A stretch of DNA of 64,000 nt from Maribacter sp. MMG018 (GCF_018100785.1 NZ_JAGJEC010000001.1:434001-498000), one strand, 5' to 3'. Shown: positions 52,353 through 61,532, counted from the first letter of the stretch. A program made the numbers and translations. Notes: a model not told the origin generated them from the letters alone.

Positions 52353-53795
52353 TTAAAAATTACAGGTCTCTATTTCGGAAACCCTTAAGGTATTTACCAT
52401 ACCTTTTTCTTTAATTGGCATGGCCGCTAGGCTGACCAACATATCACCTACCTCTAAAAATCCTTTTTTACAAGCAATGGTATTCACATCTTCTATCGTT
52501 TGATCTGTAGAAACAAACTTATCATAATAAAATGCTTGTACGCCCCAAAGTAGATTTAATTGGGTAAGTATTCTTTTATTTGAGGTGAACACCAAAATAT
52601 GTGCACTTGGTCTCCATGCAGAAATTTGAAATGCGGTATACCCACTATTGGTTAAAGTAGAAATAGCCTTCGCCTTTATTTCATTGGCCATTAAGGCTGC
52701 ATGATAACAAATAGATTTCGTAATATATCTCTTAGTACGCACATGTGGTGGTTCGTGCGGAACCTTAATAAGTTCCGAAGCCTCAACGCTTTCCAAAATA
52801 CTCGACATTTTCTCTATAACCTGCACAGGGTAGTTACCCACAGAGGTTTCACCAGAAAGCATTACGGCATCAGCACCGTCCATTACCGAATTGGCAACAT
52901 CGTTCACCTCTGCCCTGGTCGGGGTTAGACTGGTAATCATGGTCTCCATCATTTGGGTGGCAATAATCACCGGTATTCTTGCTTTCTTGGCCCTAAGAAC
53001 CAATTTTTTCTGAATTAAGGGAACTTCCTGCGCGGGAACCTCGACCCCTAGATCACCCCTTGCTACCATTAACCCATCACAATAGGCAACTATCTTGTCT
53101 ATGTTCTCTACCGCCTCCGGTTTTTCTATTTTTGCAATGATAGGAATCTTATGCTCTGAATGTTCTTTTATAATATTCTGAAGATCTATAAGATCTTGGC
53201 TGAACCTAACGAACGAAAGTGCGATCCAATCTACTTCTAAAGAAATTGCAAATTCAGCATCCTTGATATCTTTGGGGGTAAGTGCCGGTAACGAAATATT
53301 GGTATTGGGCAGGTTCACCCCTTTTTTTGATTTTAAAGGCCCTCCTTGAATTACTTTTGCCTTTACTTCGGTTTCCCCATTGGTGGAAATAGCTTCGAAC
53401 ATAAGCTTACCGTCATCCAAAAGTATGCGCTCGCCAGGCTTTACATCTCTTGGAAACTCTTTGTAATTCATATAAACACGCTGGTTGGTACCTTCAAAGG
53501 GTTCACCGGTCACAAAAGTTATTTCATCGCCCGGACTCACAACAACCTCGCCGGCCATAACACCAACCCTTAATTTTGGCCCCTGTAAATCAGCCAAAAT
53601 AGAAGTGTTTATTTCCAATTCTTCATTCAATTCACGAATCATTTTAACCCGCTCTTTTACATCTTCATAATCGGCATGCGAAAAGTTGATTCTAAAGACA
53701 TCTACTCCTGCCTGCATCATGCTTCTTAGCACATCTTTCTTACTTGTAGCCGGCCCTAAGGTCGCTACGATTTTTGTCTTCTTGTTAGTTGGCAT
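52353..53795 (-). CDS. pyk: Pyruvate kinase
   Basis: Pyk makes ATP and pyruvate from phosphoenolpyruvate and ADP at the end of glycolysis. The 480-residue length is typical. Motifs are MPTNKKTKIVATLGPATS and VFRINFSHADYEDV (N-terminal substrate residues), IIAKIEKPEAVENIDKIV with the catalytic Lys, and VMVARGDLGVEVPAQEVPLIQKK (magnesium-binding; reads LMVARGDLGVEVP). The C-terminal regulatory domain is complete. It is 2 bp behind the IPExxxVDY gene. Confidence 0.96.
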   Translation of the reverse strand: MPTNKKTKIVATLGPATSKKDVLRSMMQAGVDVFRINFSHADYEDVKERVKMIRELNEELEINTSILADLQGPKLRVGVMAGEVVVSPGDEITFVTGEPFEGTNQRVYMNYKEFPRDVKPGERILLDDGKLMFEAISTNGETEVKAKVIQGGPLKSKKGVNLPNTNISLPALTPKDIKDAEFAISLEVDWIALSFVRFSQDLIDLQNIIKEHSEHKIPIIAKIEKPEAVENIDKIVAYCDGLMVARGDLGVEVPAQEVPLIQKKLVLRAKKARIPVIIATQMMETMITSLTPTRAEVNDVANSVMDGADAVMLSGETSVGNYPVQVIEKMSSILESVEASELIKVPHEPPHVRTKRYITKSICYHAALMANEIKAKAISTLTNSGYTAFQISAWRPSAHILVFTSNKRILTQLNLLWGVQAFYYDKFVSTDQTIEDVNTIACKKGFLEVGDMLVSLAAMPIKEKGMVNTLRVSEIETCNF

Positions 53796-53797
53796 TC

Positions 53798-54265
53798 TTA
53801 AAAAATTAAATTATTCTTCGATTTTAGTTTGTCGGCATCAACTTCATACGCCGCCATTATTCTTGGCATACCCAATAAAAGTTTGATGATCTCTTCGCAA
53901 TCGATACTTTCATCATCCTCGATCTTCAAAAAGTAATCCACCTCTTTAAGTTCTGGAATAAGACGGGGAGTACTGTAAGTAGATTCGTTCTGGAACAAAT
54001 CGTTCGTATTGGCCACCAATTCTTTTTTTGTGCTTTGGTTAGCAACTAGCACCCAATAACGATCGTTAAGTTCATCTTGCCATTCATAAAAAGGGAATGA
54101 ACTGTTCTTCGTCAGTTCAAAGTCCGTTTTGGCCCTTTTTAGGTTTGATTTCAATACATGGTTCAATCTGTATGCGACCGCGTAATCCTCTAAAGTGCTA
54201 TGCAAAGCAATTAAAAAAAAGGAGTCATCGTAAAAATCATCGTTTATTTTATATACTGATGCCAT
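53798..54265 (-). CDS. IPExxxVDY-family protein
   Basis: A 155-residue cytoplasmic protein of a Bacteroidota family named after its motif, here LIPELKEVDYFLKIEDDES (near residues 105-123). The beginning MASVYKINDDFYDDSFFLIALHSTLEDYAVAYRLNHVL is characteristic. The ATG at 54265 is preferred to a GTG two codons upstream. The family's role is unknown, yet it is strictly kept in the interval between rnc and pyk in many Bacteroidota, which suggests a conserved connection to one of them. Confidence 0.88.
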   Translation of the reverse strand: MASVYKINDDFYDDSFFLIALHSTLEDYAVAYRLNHVLKSNLKRAKTDFELTKNSSFPFYEWQDELNDRYWVLVANQSTKKELVANTNDLFQNESTYSTPRLIPELKEVDYFLKIEDDESIDCEEIIKLLLGMPRIMAAYEVDADKLKSKNNLIF

Positions 54266-54384
54266 AAGCACGGAAAAACCGTAAATATAGAACTATTAAA
54301 GTATAATGCCTAACAAGGAAATAAGTTTAAGATGTTCTAATTGTTATCAAAAAGTTAGTCTTTTGTTTCAATTATAACTAAACG

Positions 54385-55116
54385 TTATTTCATTTTATCC
54401 TGAAGGGCAAAAAAAGCTCTTTTCGATGCCCTTTCTTCTGCCTTCTTTTTAGAGGTTGCCCTAGCCTTTGCTACCACATTGCCCCCAATGGACAGTTTTA
54501 CCGCGAAATGTTTTAGGGTATCGTTACCCGTATCTTCATACACATTAAAGTTGAAGGTCTTCTTCTGTTTTTGACACCATTCTATAATCAAACTTTTATA
54601 ACTGATGACCTTACCTTCTAACTGTTCAATATCTACATAAGGTTCTATAACCCGCTTATTAATGAACTTTTCACAATAAGAATAGCCCCTATCCAAATAA
54701 ATGGCCCCTACAAGCGCCTCGAAAACATTACCGTGTATATTTTCCCCAAAATGCGTTTTGGGAATTCTGCTCTCAACATATTTTATTAGTTGCAGATCTT
54801 TACCTAGCTCGTTCAAATGTTCTCTGCTGACAATTTTAGACCTCATCTTGGTCAAATAACCTTCATCTCCTTCCGGAACTTCGTTGTAGAGATATTTGGA
54901 TATGATCGTACCCAACATGGAATCTCCCAAAAATTCAAGTCTTTCGTAGTTCATAGGATTTCCCTTATCGTCCTTTTTGTTCATGGACCTATGAAGGAAA
55001 GCCTTTTTATAAAACTCGATTTCTTTGGGTTTAAATCCTATGATTCTTTTGACCCCTAAAAAAAAATCCCCATCCTGTTTAGAATGGGAATTGAATATAT
55101 TCTTAGGAAATGTCAT
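54385..55116 (-). CDS. rnc: Ribonuclease III
   Basis: The 243-residue enzyme cleaves double-stranded RNA in rRNA and mRNA maturation. The RNase III signature NYERLEFLGDSMLGTIISKYLY (residues ~58-79) includes the catalytic Glu/Asp; the second acidic set is near NVFEALVGAIYLDRGY. The double-stranded RNA-binding domain follows at ~165-240, ending in ARATSKKKAEERASKRAFFAL. It lies seven bases behind fabF and so belongs to the acpP-fabF-rnc operon. Confidence 0.96.
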   Translation of the reverse strand: MTFPKNIFNSHSKQDGDFFLGVKRIIGFKPKEIEFYKKAFLHRSMNKKDDKGNPMNYERLEFLGDSMLGTIISKYLYNEVPEGDEGYLTKMRSKIVSREHLNELGKDLQLIKYVESRIPKTHFGENIHGNVFEALVGAIYLDRGYSYCEKFINKRVIEPYVDIEQLEGKVISYKSLIIEWCQKQKKTFNFNVYEDTGNDTLKHFAVKLSIGGNVVAKARATSKKKAEERASKRAFFALQDKMK

Positions 55117-55123
55117 AAATATC

Positions 55124-56374
55124 TTAATCTATTTTTTTAAAGACAACACAAGCATTATGTCCTCCAAACCCGAAGGTATTGCTCATCGCCACTTTAACAT
55201 CTCTTTTCTGCGCCTTGTTTAAAGTAAGGTTTAAACTAGGGTCAATATTCTCGTCTACCGTAGCATGGTTTATCGTTGGTGGCACTATGCCGTGTTCCAT
55301 CGCCAATATCGATGCTATTGCCTCAATGGCACCGGCCGCACCCAATAAGTGTCCGGTCATTGATTTTGTAGAATTTATATTGATATCTTTCGCATGCTCA
55401 CCAAAAACTTCCGAAATCGCCTTTAACTCCGCAACGTCCCCTAAAGGCGTAGAAGTACCATGTGTATTAATGGCATCGACATCTTCAATACTTAACCCGG
55501 CATCGCGCAAACAATTCTCCATCACTTTAACAACACCGATCCCATCTGGGTGTGGGGCCGTCATATGATAGGCATCACTAGAAAGGCCACCACCTGCGAC
55601 CTCGGCATATATTTTTGCCCCTCTGGCTTTTGCATGTTCGTATTCTTCCAACACCAATGCTCCCGCTCCTTCCCCAAGTACAAACCCGTCTCTGGTAGCA
55701 TCAAATGGCCTTGATGCCGTTTCGGGACTATCGTTTCTGGTAGAAAGCGCATGCATTGCTCCAAAACCTCCCATACCCGCAATGGTTACGGCTGCCTCAC
55801 TACCTCCGGTAACGACCACATCGCAATGCCCTAGACGTATATAGTTAAGAGCATCTATCATTGCATTGGCAGATGACGCACAGGCCGAAACCGTTGTATA
55901 ATTAGGCCCCATAAAACCGTGCTTTATAGAAATGTTTCCTGGTGCAATATCAGCAATCATCTTGGGTATAAAAAAAGGATTGAAACGTGGTGTGCCATCT
56001 CCTTGGGCAAAATTCATCACCTCGTTTTGAAATGTTTCCAAACCTCCAATACCTGCTCCCCAAATAACGCCTACCCTGAACTTGTCAACTACATCCAAAT
56101 CCAATTTGGAGTCTTTTATCGCTTCATCAGAAGAAACCAAGGCATATTGTGCAAACTTATCCAGTTTACGACCTTCCTTACGTTCAAAATAATCTTCTGT
56201 TTTGTAATTTTTTAGCTCACAGGCGAATTTTACCTTGAATTTTTCGGTATCATAATAGGTAATAGGTGCAGAACCGCTTTTGCCATTTACCAAACCGTCC
56301 CAATACTCCTCAATATTATTACCGATGGGCGTAAGTGCACCCAATCCTGTAACCACAACTCGCTTTAATTGCAT
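55124..56374 (-). CDS. fabF: 3-Oxoacyl-[acyl-carrier-protein] synthase II
   Basis: FabF condenses malonyl-ACP with acyl-ACP in fatty acid elongation. The 416-residue thiolase-fold enzyme has the catalytic cysteine in TVSACASSANAMIDALNYI (~163), the two histidines in NTHGTSTPLGD (~303) and STKSMTGHLLGAAGAIEA (~340), and the Gly-rich end SNTFGFGGHNACVVFK. It is 108 bp behind acpP and 7 bp ahead of rnc, the usual Bacteroidota order. Confidence 0.97.
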   Translation of the reverse strand: MQLKRVVVTGLGALTPIGNNIEEYWDGLVNGKSGSAPITYYDTEKFKVKFACELKNYKTEDYFERKEGRKLDKFAQYALVSSDEAIKDSKLDLDVVDKFRVGVIWGAGIGGLETFQNEVMNFAQGDGTPRFNPFFIPKMIADIAPGNISIKHGFMGPNYTTVSACASSANAMIDALNYIRLGHCDVVVTGGSEAAVTIAGMGGFGAMHALSTRNDSPETASRPFDATRDGFVLGEGAGALVLEEYEHAKARGAKIYAEVAGGGLSSDAYHMTAPHPDGIGVVKVMENCLRDAGLSIEDVDAINTHGTSTPLGDVAELKAISEVFGEHAKDININSTKSMTGHLLGAAGAIEAIASILAMEHGIVPPTINHATVDENIDPSLNLTLNKAQKRDVKVAMSNTFGFGGHNACVVFKKID

Positions 56375-56482
56375 TGAACTTATTTTTAGTTTAAATAAAA
56401 ACCGGATGTAAATTAAAAAAAATTATCCATGCGGAGAATTTACCACATGGATAATTTGAATTCTATTTAAGAAATAATCAAA

Positions 56483-56716
56483 TTACTTTGCTTCTTCTAT
56501 ATAGCTAATGGCCTGGCCAACTGTTGCGATGTTCTCAGCTTGATCATCAGGGATCTGAATATCGAATTCTTTTTCGAACTCCATAATCAATTCAACAGTA
56601 TCCAATGAATCTGCCCCTAAATCGTTAGTAAAGCTAGCTTCTGATACCACTTCGTTTTCATCAACTCCTAATTTATCAACAATGATAGCTTTAACTCTTG
56701 ATGCAATGTCTGACAT
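56483..56716 (-). CDS. acpP: Acyl carrier protein
   Basis: The 77-residue acidic protein carries growing fatty acids on the phosphopantetheine attached to Ser37 in [21 protein letters not shown]. The helical pattern and C-terminus ISYIEEAK are standard. It heads the acpP-fabF-rnc operon and supplies substrate to FabF and to the acyl-ACP desaturase at 13216. Confidence 0.97.
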   Translation of the reverse strand: MSDIASRVKAIIVDKLGVDENEVVSEASFTNDLGADSLDTVELIMEFEKEFDIQIPDDQAENIATVGQAISYIEEAK

Positions 56717-56749
56717 AATAATATTGGTTTTAAAAATTTAAATTGAAGG

Positions 56750-56757
56750 CAAAAATA
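56750..56757 (-). promoter_or_regulatory. Perfect -7 element for acpP
   Basis: The minus strand reads TATTTTTG (TAnnTTTG) 33 bp before the acpP ATG. The -33 region has no TTTG at the usual distance. Confidence 0.5.
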
Positions 56758-56977
56758 AAAAACTTTGGATTAATAACACTAAATGTCGTTAAAATGTACC
56801 GTAATTTAATAAAATTAAATACAGGTACCCTTATTTGTACTCAGAAAATTTTAGGTGTAGCCATCGAATTTTGTTTTATTCTTTTACTATGAAACCTTTG
56901 GCTATTCTTTAATTTCTATTTTCTTTTGCCTTGTATTTGCGAGGTAAACGGCTTATCTAACTTAAAATCTATTTCTT

Positions 56978-57547
56978 TTGAACACCAAACGAATTGTGCT
57001 TTTTGCATCCGGTTCCGGCTCTAATGTTGAGAACATTGTAAACTATTTTAGCGATAAGACCCATGTTACGGTCACTGCCGTACTTACTAACAAAAGGGAT
57101 GCCAAAGTATTGGACAGGTGCAACAGGCTTAATATTAGCGGATTGTTTTTCAATAAACACGCGTTTGCCAAAAGCGATTGTGTTCTAAATATTCTTAAGA
57201 CATTAAATCCCGACTTGATCGTTCTTGCAGGTTTTTTATGGAAAATCCCCAATTCCATTATAGAGGCTTTTCCAGATAAGATCATAAACATACACCCGGC
57301 ATTGTTACCAAAATACGGCGGCAAGGGCATGTATGGCATGAATGTTCACCAAGCGGTAAAGGTCAATAACGAAACCGAGACCGGCATTACCATCCATATG
57401 GTCAACTCCAATTATGACGAGGGCGCCATTATTCACCAAGCAAGAACACCCGTGCTACCGACCGATAGTGCCGAAGACATCGCCAACAAAGTACACCAGT
57501 TAGAGTACGAGCATTTTCCGAAAGTGATAGATAAACTTTTATCATAA
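56978..57547 (+). CDS. purN: Phosphoribosylglycinamide formyltransferase
   Basis: PurN transfers a formyl group from 10-formyltetrahydrofolate to GAR, the third step of purine synthesis. The 189-residue length fits. The motifs are FASGSGSNVENIVNYF (phosphate loop, ~9-24), the catalytic Asn/His in INIHPALLPKYGG (~104-116) and Asp in NSNYDEGAIIHQ (~148-159). The protein begins with a TTG codon at 56978; no in-frame ATG precedes the Rossmann strand. The last base overlaps the ATG of rnhA (TAATG). Confidence 0.93.
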   Translation: MNTKRIVLFASGSGSNVENIVNYFSDKTHVTVTAVLTNKRDAKVLDRCNRLNISGLFFNKHAFAKSDCVLNILKTLNPDLIVLAGFLWKIPNSIIEAFPDKIINIHPALLPKYGGKGMYGMNVHQAVKVNNETETGITIHMVNSNYDEGAIIHQARTPVLPTDSAEDIANKVHQLEYEHFPKVIDKLLS

Positions 57548-58182
57548 TGGCCAAAAAGCAAAAATTCTATGTGGTGTGGCAGGGCAAAAAACCCGGTATT
57601 TATGATACCTGGAAAGATTGTAAAGCTGCCATAACAGGTTTTAAGGGGGCCCAATACAAATCGTTCGAGACTTTTGACATGGCAAAAAAAGCCTACAACG
57701 GAAACTATCAGGACTTTAAGGGAAAGAAAAAAGAAACAACAAAACTATCTCCTTCCGAGCTTTTAAAAATTGGCAGACCTAATTATCATTCCATTTCGGT
57801 AGATGCCGCCTCTAGCGGAAACCCGGGAGTAATGGAATACCAAGGTGTGGATACCAAAACCGGCAAAAAACTTTTCAAACAGGGCCCTTTTGAACAAGGC
57901 ACCAATAACATTGGTGAATTTTTGGCCATTGTTCACGGCCTAGCGTATTTAAAAGAAAGAAAAAGCGACCGTATTATTTATACCGACTCACGAACCGCCA
58001 TGAGTTGGGTAAGAAAGAAAAAATGTAACACCAAGTTGGTGGAGACGGACAAGAACAAAGAGCTATTCAACTTAGTAAGGCGTGCCATTGATTGGTTAAA
58101 CAAAAACCACTACAACACCCCTATTGTTAAGTGGGAAACCAAAGCTTGGGGAGAAATACCTGCAGATTTCGGCAGAAAGTAA
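57547..58182 (+). CDS. rnhA: Ribonuclease HI with N-terminal viroplasmin domain
   Basis: The 211-residue protein degrades RNA in RNA-DNA hybrids. The N-terminal ~50 residues are a viroplasmin/RNase H-binding module (KFYVVWQGKKPGIYDTWKDCKAAITGFKGAQYKSF), which grips hybrid duplexes. The catalytic domain has the four acidic positions: Asp in SVDAASSGNPG (~80), Glu in NNIGEFLAIVHGL (~119), Asp in IIYTDSRTAMSWV (~141) and Asp near the C-terminal PADFGRK. It is translationally coupled to purN, a recurrent flavobacterial pair. Confidence 0.92.
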   Translation: MAKKQKFYVVWQGKKPGIYDTWKDCKAAITGFKGAQYKSFETFDMAKKAYNGNYQDFKGKKKETTKLSPSELLKIGRPNYHSISVDAASSGNPGVMEYQGVDTKTGKKLFKQGPFEQGTNNIGEFLAIVHGLAYLKERKSDRIIYTDSRTAMSWVRKKKCNTKLVETDKNKELFNLVRRAIDWLNKNHYNTPIVKWETKAWGEIPADFGRK

Positions 58183-58319
58183 CACTTGCCATCTTCAACA
58201 TGGCTCAACTTGCCTCTACCATATACCTTATATATTAACAAACCCCTGCAGCGGGCACAACTTGTGAAAACTATTTATAAACACCACAAAAACTAATTTT
58301 CAATGGGCAATGAAAACCT

Positions 58320-58327
58320 TATATTTG
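58320..58327 (+). promoter_or_regulatory. Perfect -7 element for PfkB gene
   Basis: TATATTTG, 22 bp before the ATG at 58350. Confidence 0.55.
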
Positions 58328-58349
58328 CAACTTCATTTTTATACACCGT

Positions 58350-59276
58350 ATGGGTAAATTAGTTATAGTTGGTACCGTCGCTTTTGACGCCATTGAGACC
58401 CCTTTTGGAAAAACCGATAAAATATTGGGTGGCGCAGCCACGTTTATCGGCCTGGCCGCCTCTCAGTTTCAAGTAGATTCCGCAATCGTATCTGTCGTCG
58501 GAGAGGATTTTCCCCAAGAATACTTAGATCTTCTTTCCAATAGAAATATTGACATATCGGCCCTAGAGGTGGTAAAAGGAGGAAAAACCTTTTTTTGGAA
58601 AGGAAAATACCATAACGACCTTAATTCTAGGGACACCTTGGCAACAGAACTAAATGTGTTGGCGGACTTTAACCCAGTGGTGCCAAGCGCATACAAAAAT
58701 GCAGAGGTGGTTATGTTGGGCAATTTGCACCCCAACATTCAAATGAGCGTTATAGACCAAATGGAGAAAAGGCCCAAACTCATTGTTTTGGACACCATGA
58801 ACTTTTGGATGGACAATACCTTGGAAGAACTAATGGAAGTCATTAAAAGAATAGATGTTCTTACCATTAACGACGAAGAGGCAAGGCAACTTACGGGAGA
58901 ATATTCTTTGGTAAAGGCCGCCCAGAAAATATTTAAGATGGGCCCTAAATATGTAGTTATAAAGAAAGGGGAACACGGCGCTTTATTGTTCCATGAAGAA
59001 CAAGTTTTCTTTGCCCCGGCATTACCCTTGGAAGATGTATTCGACCCTACCGGAGCCGGAGATACCTTTGCCGGAGGATTTTCTGGATATTTGGCCGCAT
59101 CAGATAATATTTCGTTCGACAATTTAAAGAAGGCCGTTATACATGGATCCAACCTGGCATCGTTTTCGGTCGAAAAATTTGGTACAGAACGGATGCTAAA
59201 CTTAGATCGAGACGATATTAACAGCAGATTACACCAATTTAAAGCACTAACCCAGTTTGAAATTGAATTACAATAA
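58350..59276 (+). CDS. PfkB-family sugar kinase
   Basis: The 308-residue ribokinase-fold kinase has the N-terminal GKLVIVGTVAFDAIETPFG, a substrate-loop glycine pair in ILGGAATFIGLAASQF (~24-39), and the second signature DVFDPTGAGDTFAGGFSGYLA (~230-250). This subgroup sits in front of purF in many Bacteroidota. Adenosine or another nucleoside-like acceptor would fit purine neighbours but is not proven. It has its own promoter and terminator. Confidence 0.9.
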   Translation: MGKLVIVGTVAFDAIETPFGKTDKILGGAATFIGLAASQFQVDSAIVSVVGEDFPQEYLDLLSNRNIDISALEVVKGGKTFFWKGKYHNDLNSRDTLATELNVLADFNPVVPSAYKNAEVVMLGNLHPNIQMSVIDQMEKRPKLIVLDTMNFWMDNTLEELMEVIKRIDVLTINDEEARQLTGEYSLVKAAQKIFKMGPKYVVIKKGEHGALLFHEEQVFFAPALPLEDVFDPTGAGDTFAGGFSGYLAASDNISFDNLKKAVIHGSNLASFSVEKFGTERMLNLDRDDINSRLHQFKALTQFEIELQ

Positions 59277-59304
59277 CCCCACGCCCCTTTCTTGGGGTTT
59301 TTTT
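59275..59304 (+). terminator. Intrinsic terminator after PfkB gene
   Basis: Arms AACCCCA and TGGGGTT around an 11-base loop, followed by seven T, overlapping the last base pairs of the stop codon region and 14 bp ahead of purF. Confidence 0.85.
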
Positions 59305-59317
59305 AATACCTATAATA

Positions 59318-61216
59318 ATGAGTGACGCTATTAAGCACGAGTGTGGTATCTCCGTTATCCGGTTGCTAAAGCCCCTTGAATACTACAAGAAAAAATACGG
59401 ATCGGCATTTTATGGAGTAAATAAAATGTACCTAATGATGGAAAAACAGCACAACCGTGGTCAGGATGGTGCCGGTTTTGCCAGTATAAAACTAGATGTA
59501 GAGGCCGGACAGCGTTACATAAGCAGGGTACGATCTTGTCAACAACAGCCCATTCAAGATATTTTTGCCCAGATAAACGAACGTATCAATTACGAACTAA
59601 AGGAACATCCGGAATACGAAGACGACGTTGCCCTACAAAAAAAGAATATTCCGTATATAGGAGAACTGCTTTTGGGCCATGTGCGCTATGGCACCTTCGG
59701 AAAAAACAGCATTGAAAGTGTTCATCCGTTCTTAAGACAGAACAACTGGATGCACCGTAACCTTATTGTTGCCGGTAACTTTAACATGACCAATGTTAAT
59801 GAGCTGTTCGACAACCTTATTCAACTTGGCCAGCACCCTAAAGAAATGGCCGACACGGTGACCGTTATGGAAAAAATAGGCCACTTTTTAGATGATGCCG
59901 TTGCCAAATTATACAAACAGATAAAAAAAGAGGGGTATACAAAACAAGAGGCCTCCCCATTAATTGCAGAAAGATTAAAGGTTGCCAAGATATTAAGAAG
60001 GGCCGCCAAGAATTTTGACGGGGGGTATACCATGGCCGGTCTATTAGGTCATGGAGATGCCTTTGTACTTCGTGATCCCGCAGGTATTAGACCCGCCTAT
60101 TATTATAAGGACGATGAAATTGTAGTGGTTGCTTCAGAAAGACCTGCCATACAAACTGTTTTTAACGTTCCTTTCGACAAAGTACAAGAGCTCGAACCCG
60201 GTAATGCCATAATCGTAAAGAAAAACGGAAACACCCAGATCAAGCAGATCCTAGAACCCACAGAACGGAAGGCATGTTCTTTTGAACGTATTTATTTTTC
60301 TAGGGGCAGTGACAAAGAAATTTATCAGGAAAGAAAAAAACTCGGCAAACTTGTATTTCCGAAAATACTTGAAGCCATTGACAACGACATAAAAAATACG
60401 GTCTTCTCATATATTCCAAATACTGCGGAAACGTCATTTTTTGGAATGGTCAAAGAAGCCCAAAACTATTTGAACAAGAAAAAGGAAGAGCAAATTCTTT
60501 CTATAGGCTCTAAGATCACAAGTAAGCAATTACATGAAATCTTGGAGGTTAGACCCAGAATTGAGAAGGTCGCCATCAAAGATGCCAAACTAAGGACATT
60601 TATTACCCAAGACGATAGTAGAGACGACCTTGTCGCCCACGTATACGATATCTCTTATGGATCTGTAAAAAAAGGGGACAACCTAGTCATAATAGATGAT
60701 AGTATTGTAAGAGGTACAACACTTAAGAAAAGTATTTTAAAAATCTTAGACCGTCTGTCTCCAAAAAAGATAATAGTGGTCTCCTCTGCGCCACAAATCA
60801 GATATCCGGACTGCTATGGCATAGATATGGCCAAACTAGAAGACTTTATCGCTTTTAAGGCAGCACTTGCCCTGCATAAAGAAAATAATACGATGCATAT
60901 TGTAGAGGACATCTATAAAAAATGTATTGACCAGGTTAAATCGAAAGACAAAGATGTCATCAATTATGTAAAGGATATTTATAGCCCGTTTTCGCCAGAT
61001 CAAATCTCTGCCAAAATTGGTGAACTTTTGAGTCCACCGGACATAAAAGCAGAAGTACAAATTTTATATCAGAGCGTACCTAGCCTGCATGAAGCTTGTC
61101 CAAAAAATCTTGGCGACTGGTATTTTACAGGGAATTATCCTACCCCAGGTGGAAACAGGGTGGTAAATAGGGCATTCATTAATTTTTATGAAGGTAAGAA
61201 CGAACGTGCCTACTAA
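59318..61216 (+). CDS. purF: Amidophosphoribosyltransferase, long Bacteroidota form
   Basis: PurF makes 5-phosphoribosylamine from PRPP and glutamine, the first committed step of purine synthesis. The N-terminal glutaminase nucleophile is Cys9 (HECGIS), behind an eight-residue propeptide. The PRTase loop VIIDDSIVRGTTLKKSIL lies near 465-482. At 632 residues it is about 130 longer than the E. coli enzyme, with extra helical segments between residues ~75 and 210 and a C-terminal extension. This form is common in Bacteroidota. It is separated from the PfkB gene by a terminator, so probably uses its own promoter. Confidence 0.93.
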   Translation: MSDAIKHECGISVIRLLKPLEYYKKKYGSAFYGVNKMYLMMEKQHNRGQDGAGFASIKLDVEAGQRYISRVRSCQQQPIQDIFAQINERINYELKEHPEYEDDVALQKKNIPYIGELLLGHVRYGTFGKNSIESVHPFLRQNNWMHRNLIVAGNFNMTNVNELFDNLIQLGQHPKEMADTVTVMEKIGHFLDDAVAKLYKQIKKEGYTKQEASPLIAERLKVAKILRRAAKNFDGGYTMAGLLGHGDAFVLRDPAGIRPAYYYKDDEIVVVASERPAIQTVFNVPFDKVQELEPGNAIIVKKNGNTQIKQILEPTERKACSFERIYFSRGSDKEIYQERKKLGKLVFPKILEAIDNDIKNTVFSYIPNTAETSFFGMVKEAQNYLNKKKEEQILSIGSKITSKQLHEILEVRPRIEKVAIKDAKLRTFITQDDSRDDLVAHVYDISYGSVKKGDNLVIIDDSIVRGTTLKKSILKILDRLSPKKIIVVSSAPQIRYPDCYGIDMAKLEDFIAFKAALALHKENNTMHIVEDIYKKCIDQVKSKDKDVINYVKDIYSPFSPDQISAKIGELLSPPDIKAEVQILYQSVPSLHEACPKNLGDWYFTGNYPTPGGNRVVNRAFINFYEGKNERAY

Positions 61217-61251
61217 TACGCAGAATACCTTTCAACGTATAAATCATGTGC

Positions 61252-61284
61252 TTCATCGATAAAACAGGTATTTCATCGATGAAA
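61252..61284. promoter_or_regulatory. Repeated TTCATCGAT boxes upstream of sRNA copy 1
   Basis: TTCATCGAT occurs at 61252-61260 and again at 61272-61280, exactly 20 bp apart; the second is part of a perfect palindrome TTTCATCGATGAAA (61271-61284). It is about 26 bp upstream of the -7 element of the first small RNA copy, a position suitable for an activator. Confidence 0.45.
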
Positions 61285-61309
61285 CGAACATTAAGGTTCA
61301 CGGTAAGCA

Positions 61310-61317
61310 TATTTTTA
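61310..61317 (+). promoter_or_regulatory. -7-like element of sRNA copy 1
   Basis: TATTTTTA lies 6 bp before the conserved CCATAGC start of copy 1; one base differs from TAnnTTTG. Confidence 0.5.
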
Positions 61318-61323
61318 AGCTTG

Positions 61324-61394
61324 CCATAGCATAAGTAGGTTAAGTTCATGGTAAGATTTGGGGAAAAAAGGTGGAGCTATGCTCCGCCTTTTTT
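61324..61394 (+). ncRNA. Candidate small RNA, copy 1 of 3
   Basis: This 71-nt unit starts CCATAGCATAAGTAGG and ends with an intrinsic terminator (GGTGGAGC-TAT-GCTCCGCC and six T). CCAT near the start can pair with ATGG 24 nt later to form a wide-loop hairpin, and a single-stranded TAAGATTTGGGG follows. No start codon with a plausible frame is contained. It is identical to copy 2 over the first 56 nt. The -7-like element upstream and the terminator imply an independent transcript. The flanking sequence is not conserved between copies, so selection acts on the unit itself. Confidence 0.78.
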
Positions 61395-61519
61395 ATTTAA
61401 CACCCTTTTTATAGAAAGCACTTCTTTACCTTATTTGTAAGAGAATAAAACAACTAGGGTATTTCAACCAAGGTTTAAGTCTTTTGGCTAATACCTTTTT
61501 CTTGCGGACACACAAGCTA

Positions 61520-61527
61520 TATCTTTG
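61520..61527 (+). promoter_or_regulatory. Perfect -7 element of sRNA copy 2
   Basis: TATCTTTG (TAnnTTTG), 5 bp before CCATAGC of copy 2. A TTTTTCTTG lies upstream at 61496-61504. Confidence 0.7.
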
Positions 61528-61532
61528 AAGGA

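Noticed and set aside
55179-55568. 129-codon plus-strand frame
   Set aside because: Antisense to the fabF catalytic region; no family match.
58739-59152. 137-codon minus-strand frame
   Set aside because: Antisense to the PfkB kinase signature region.
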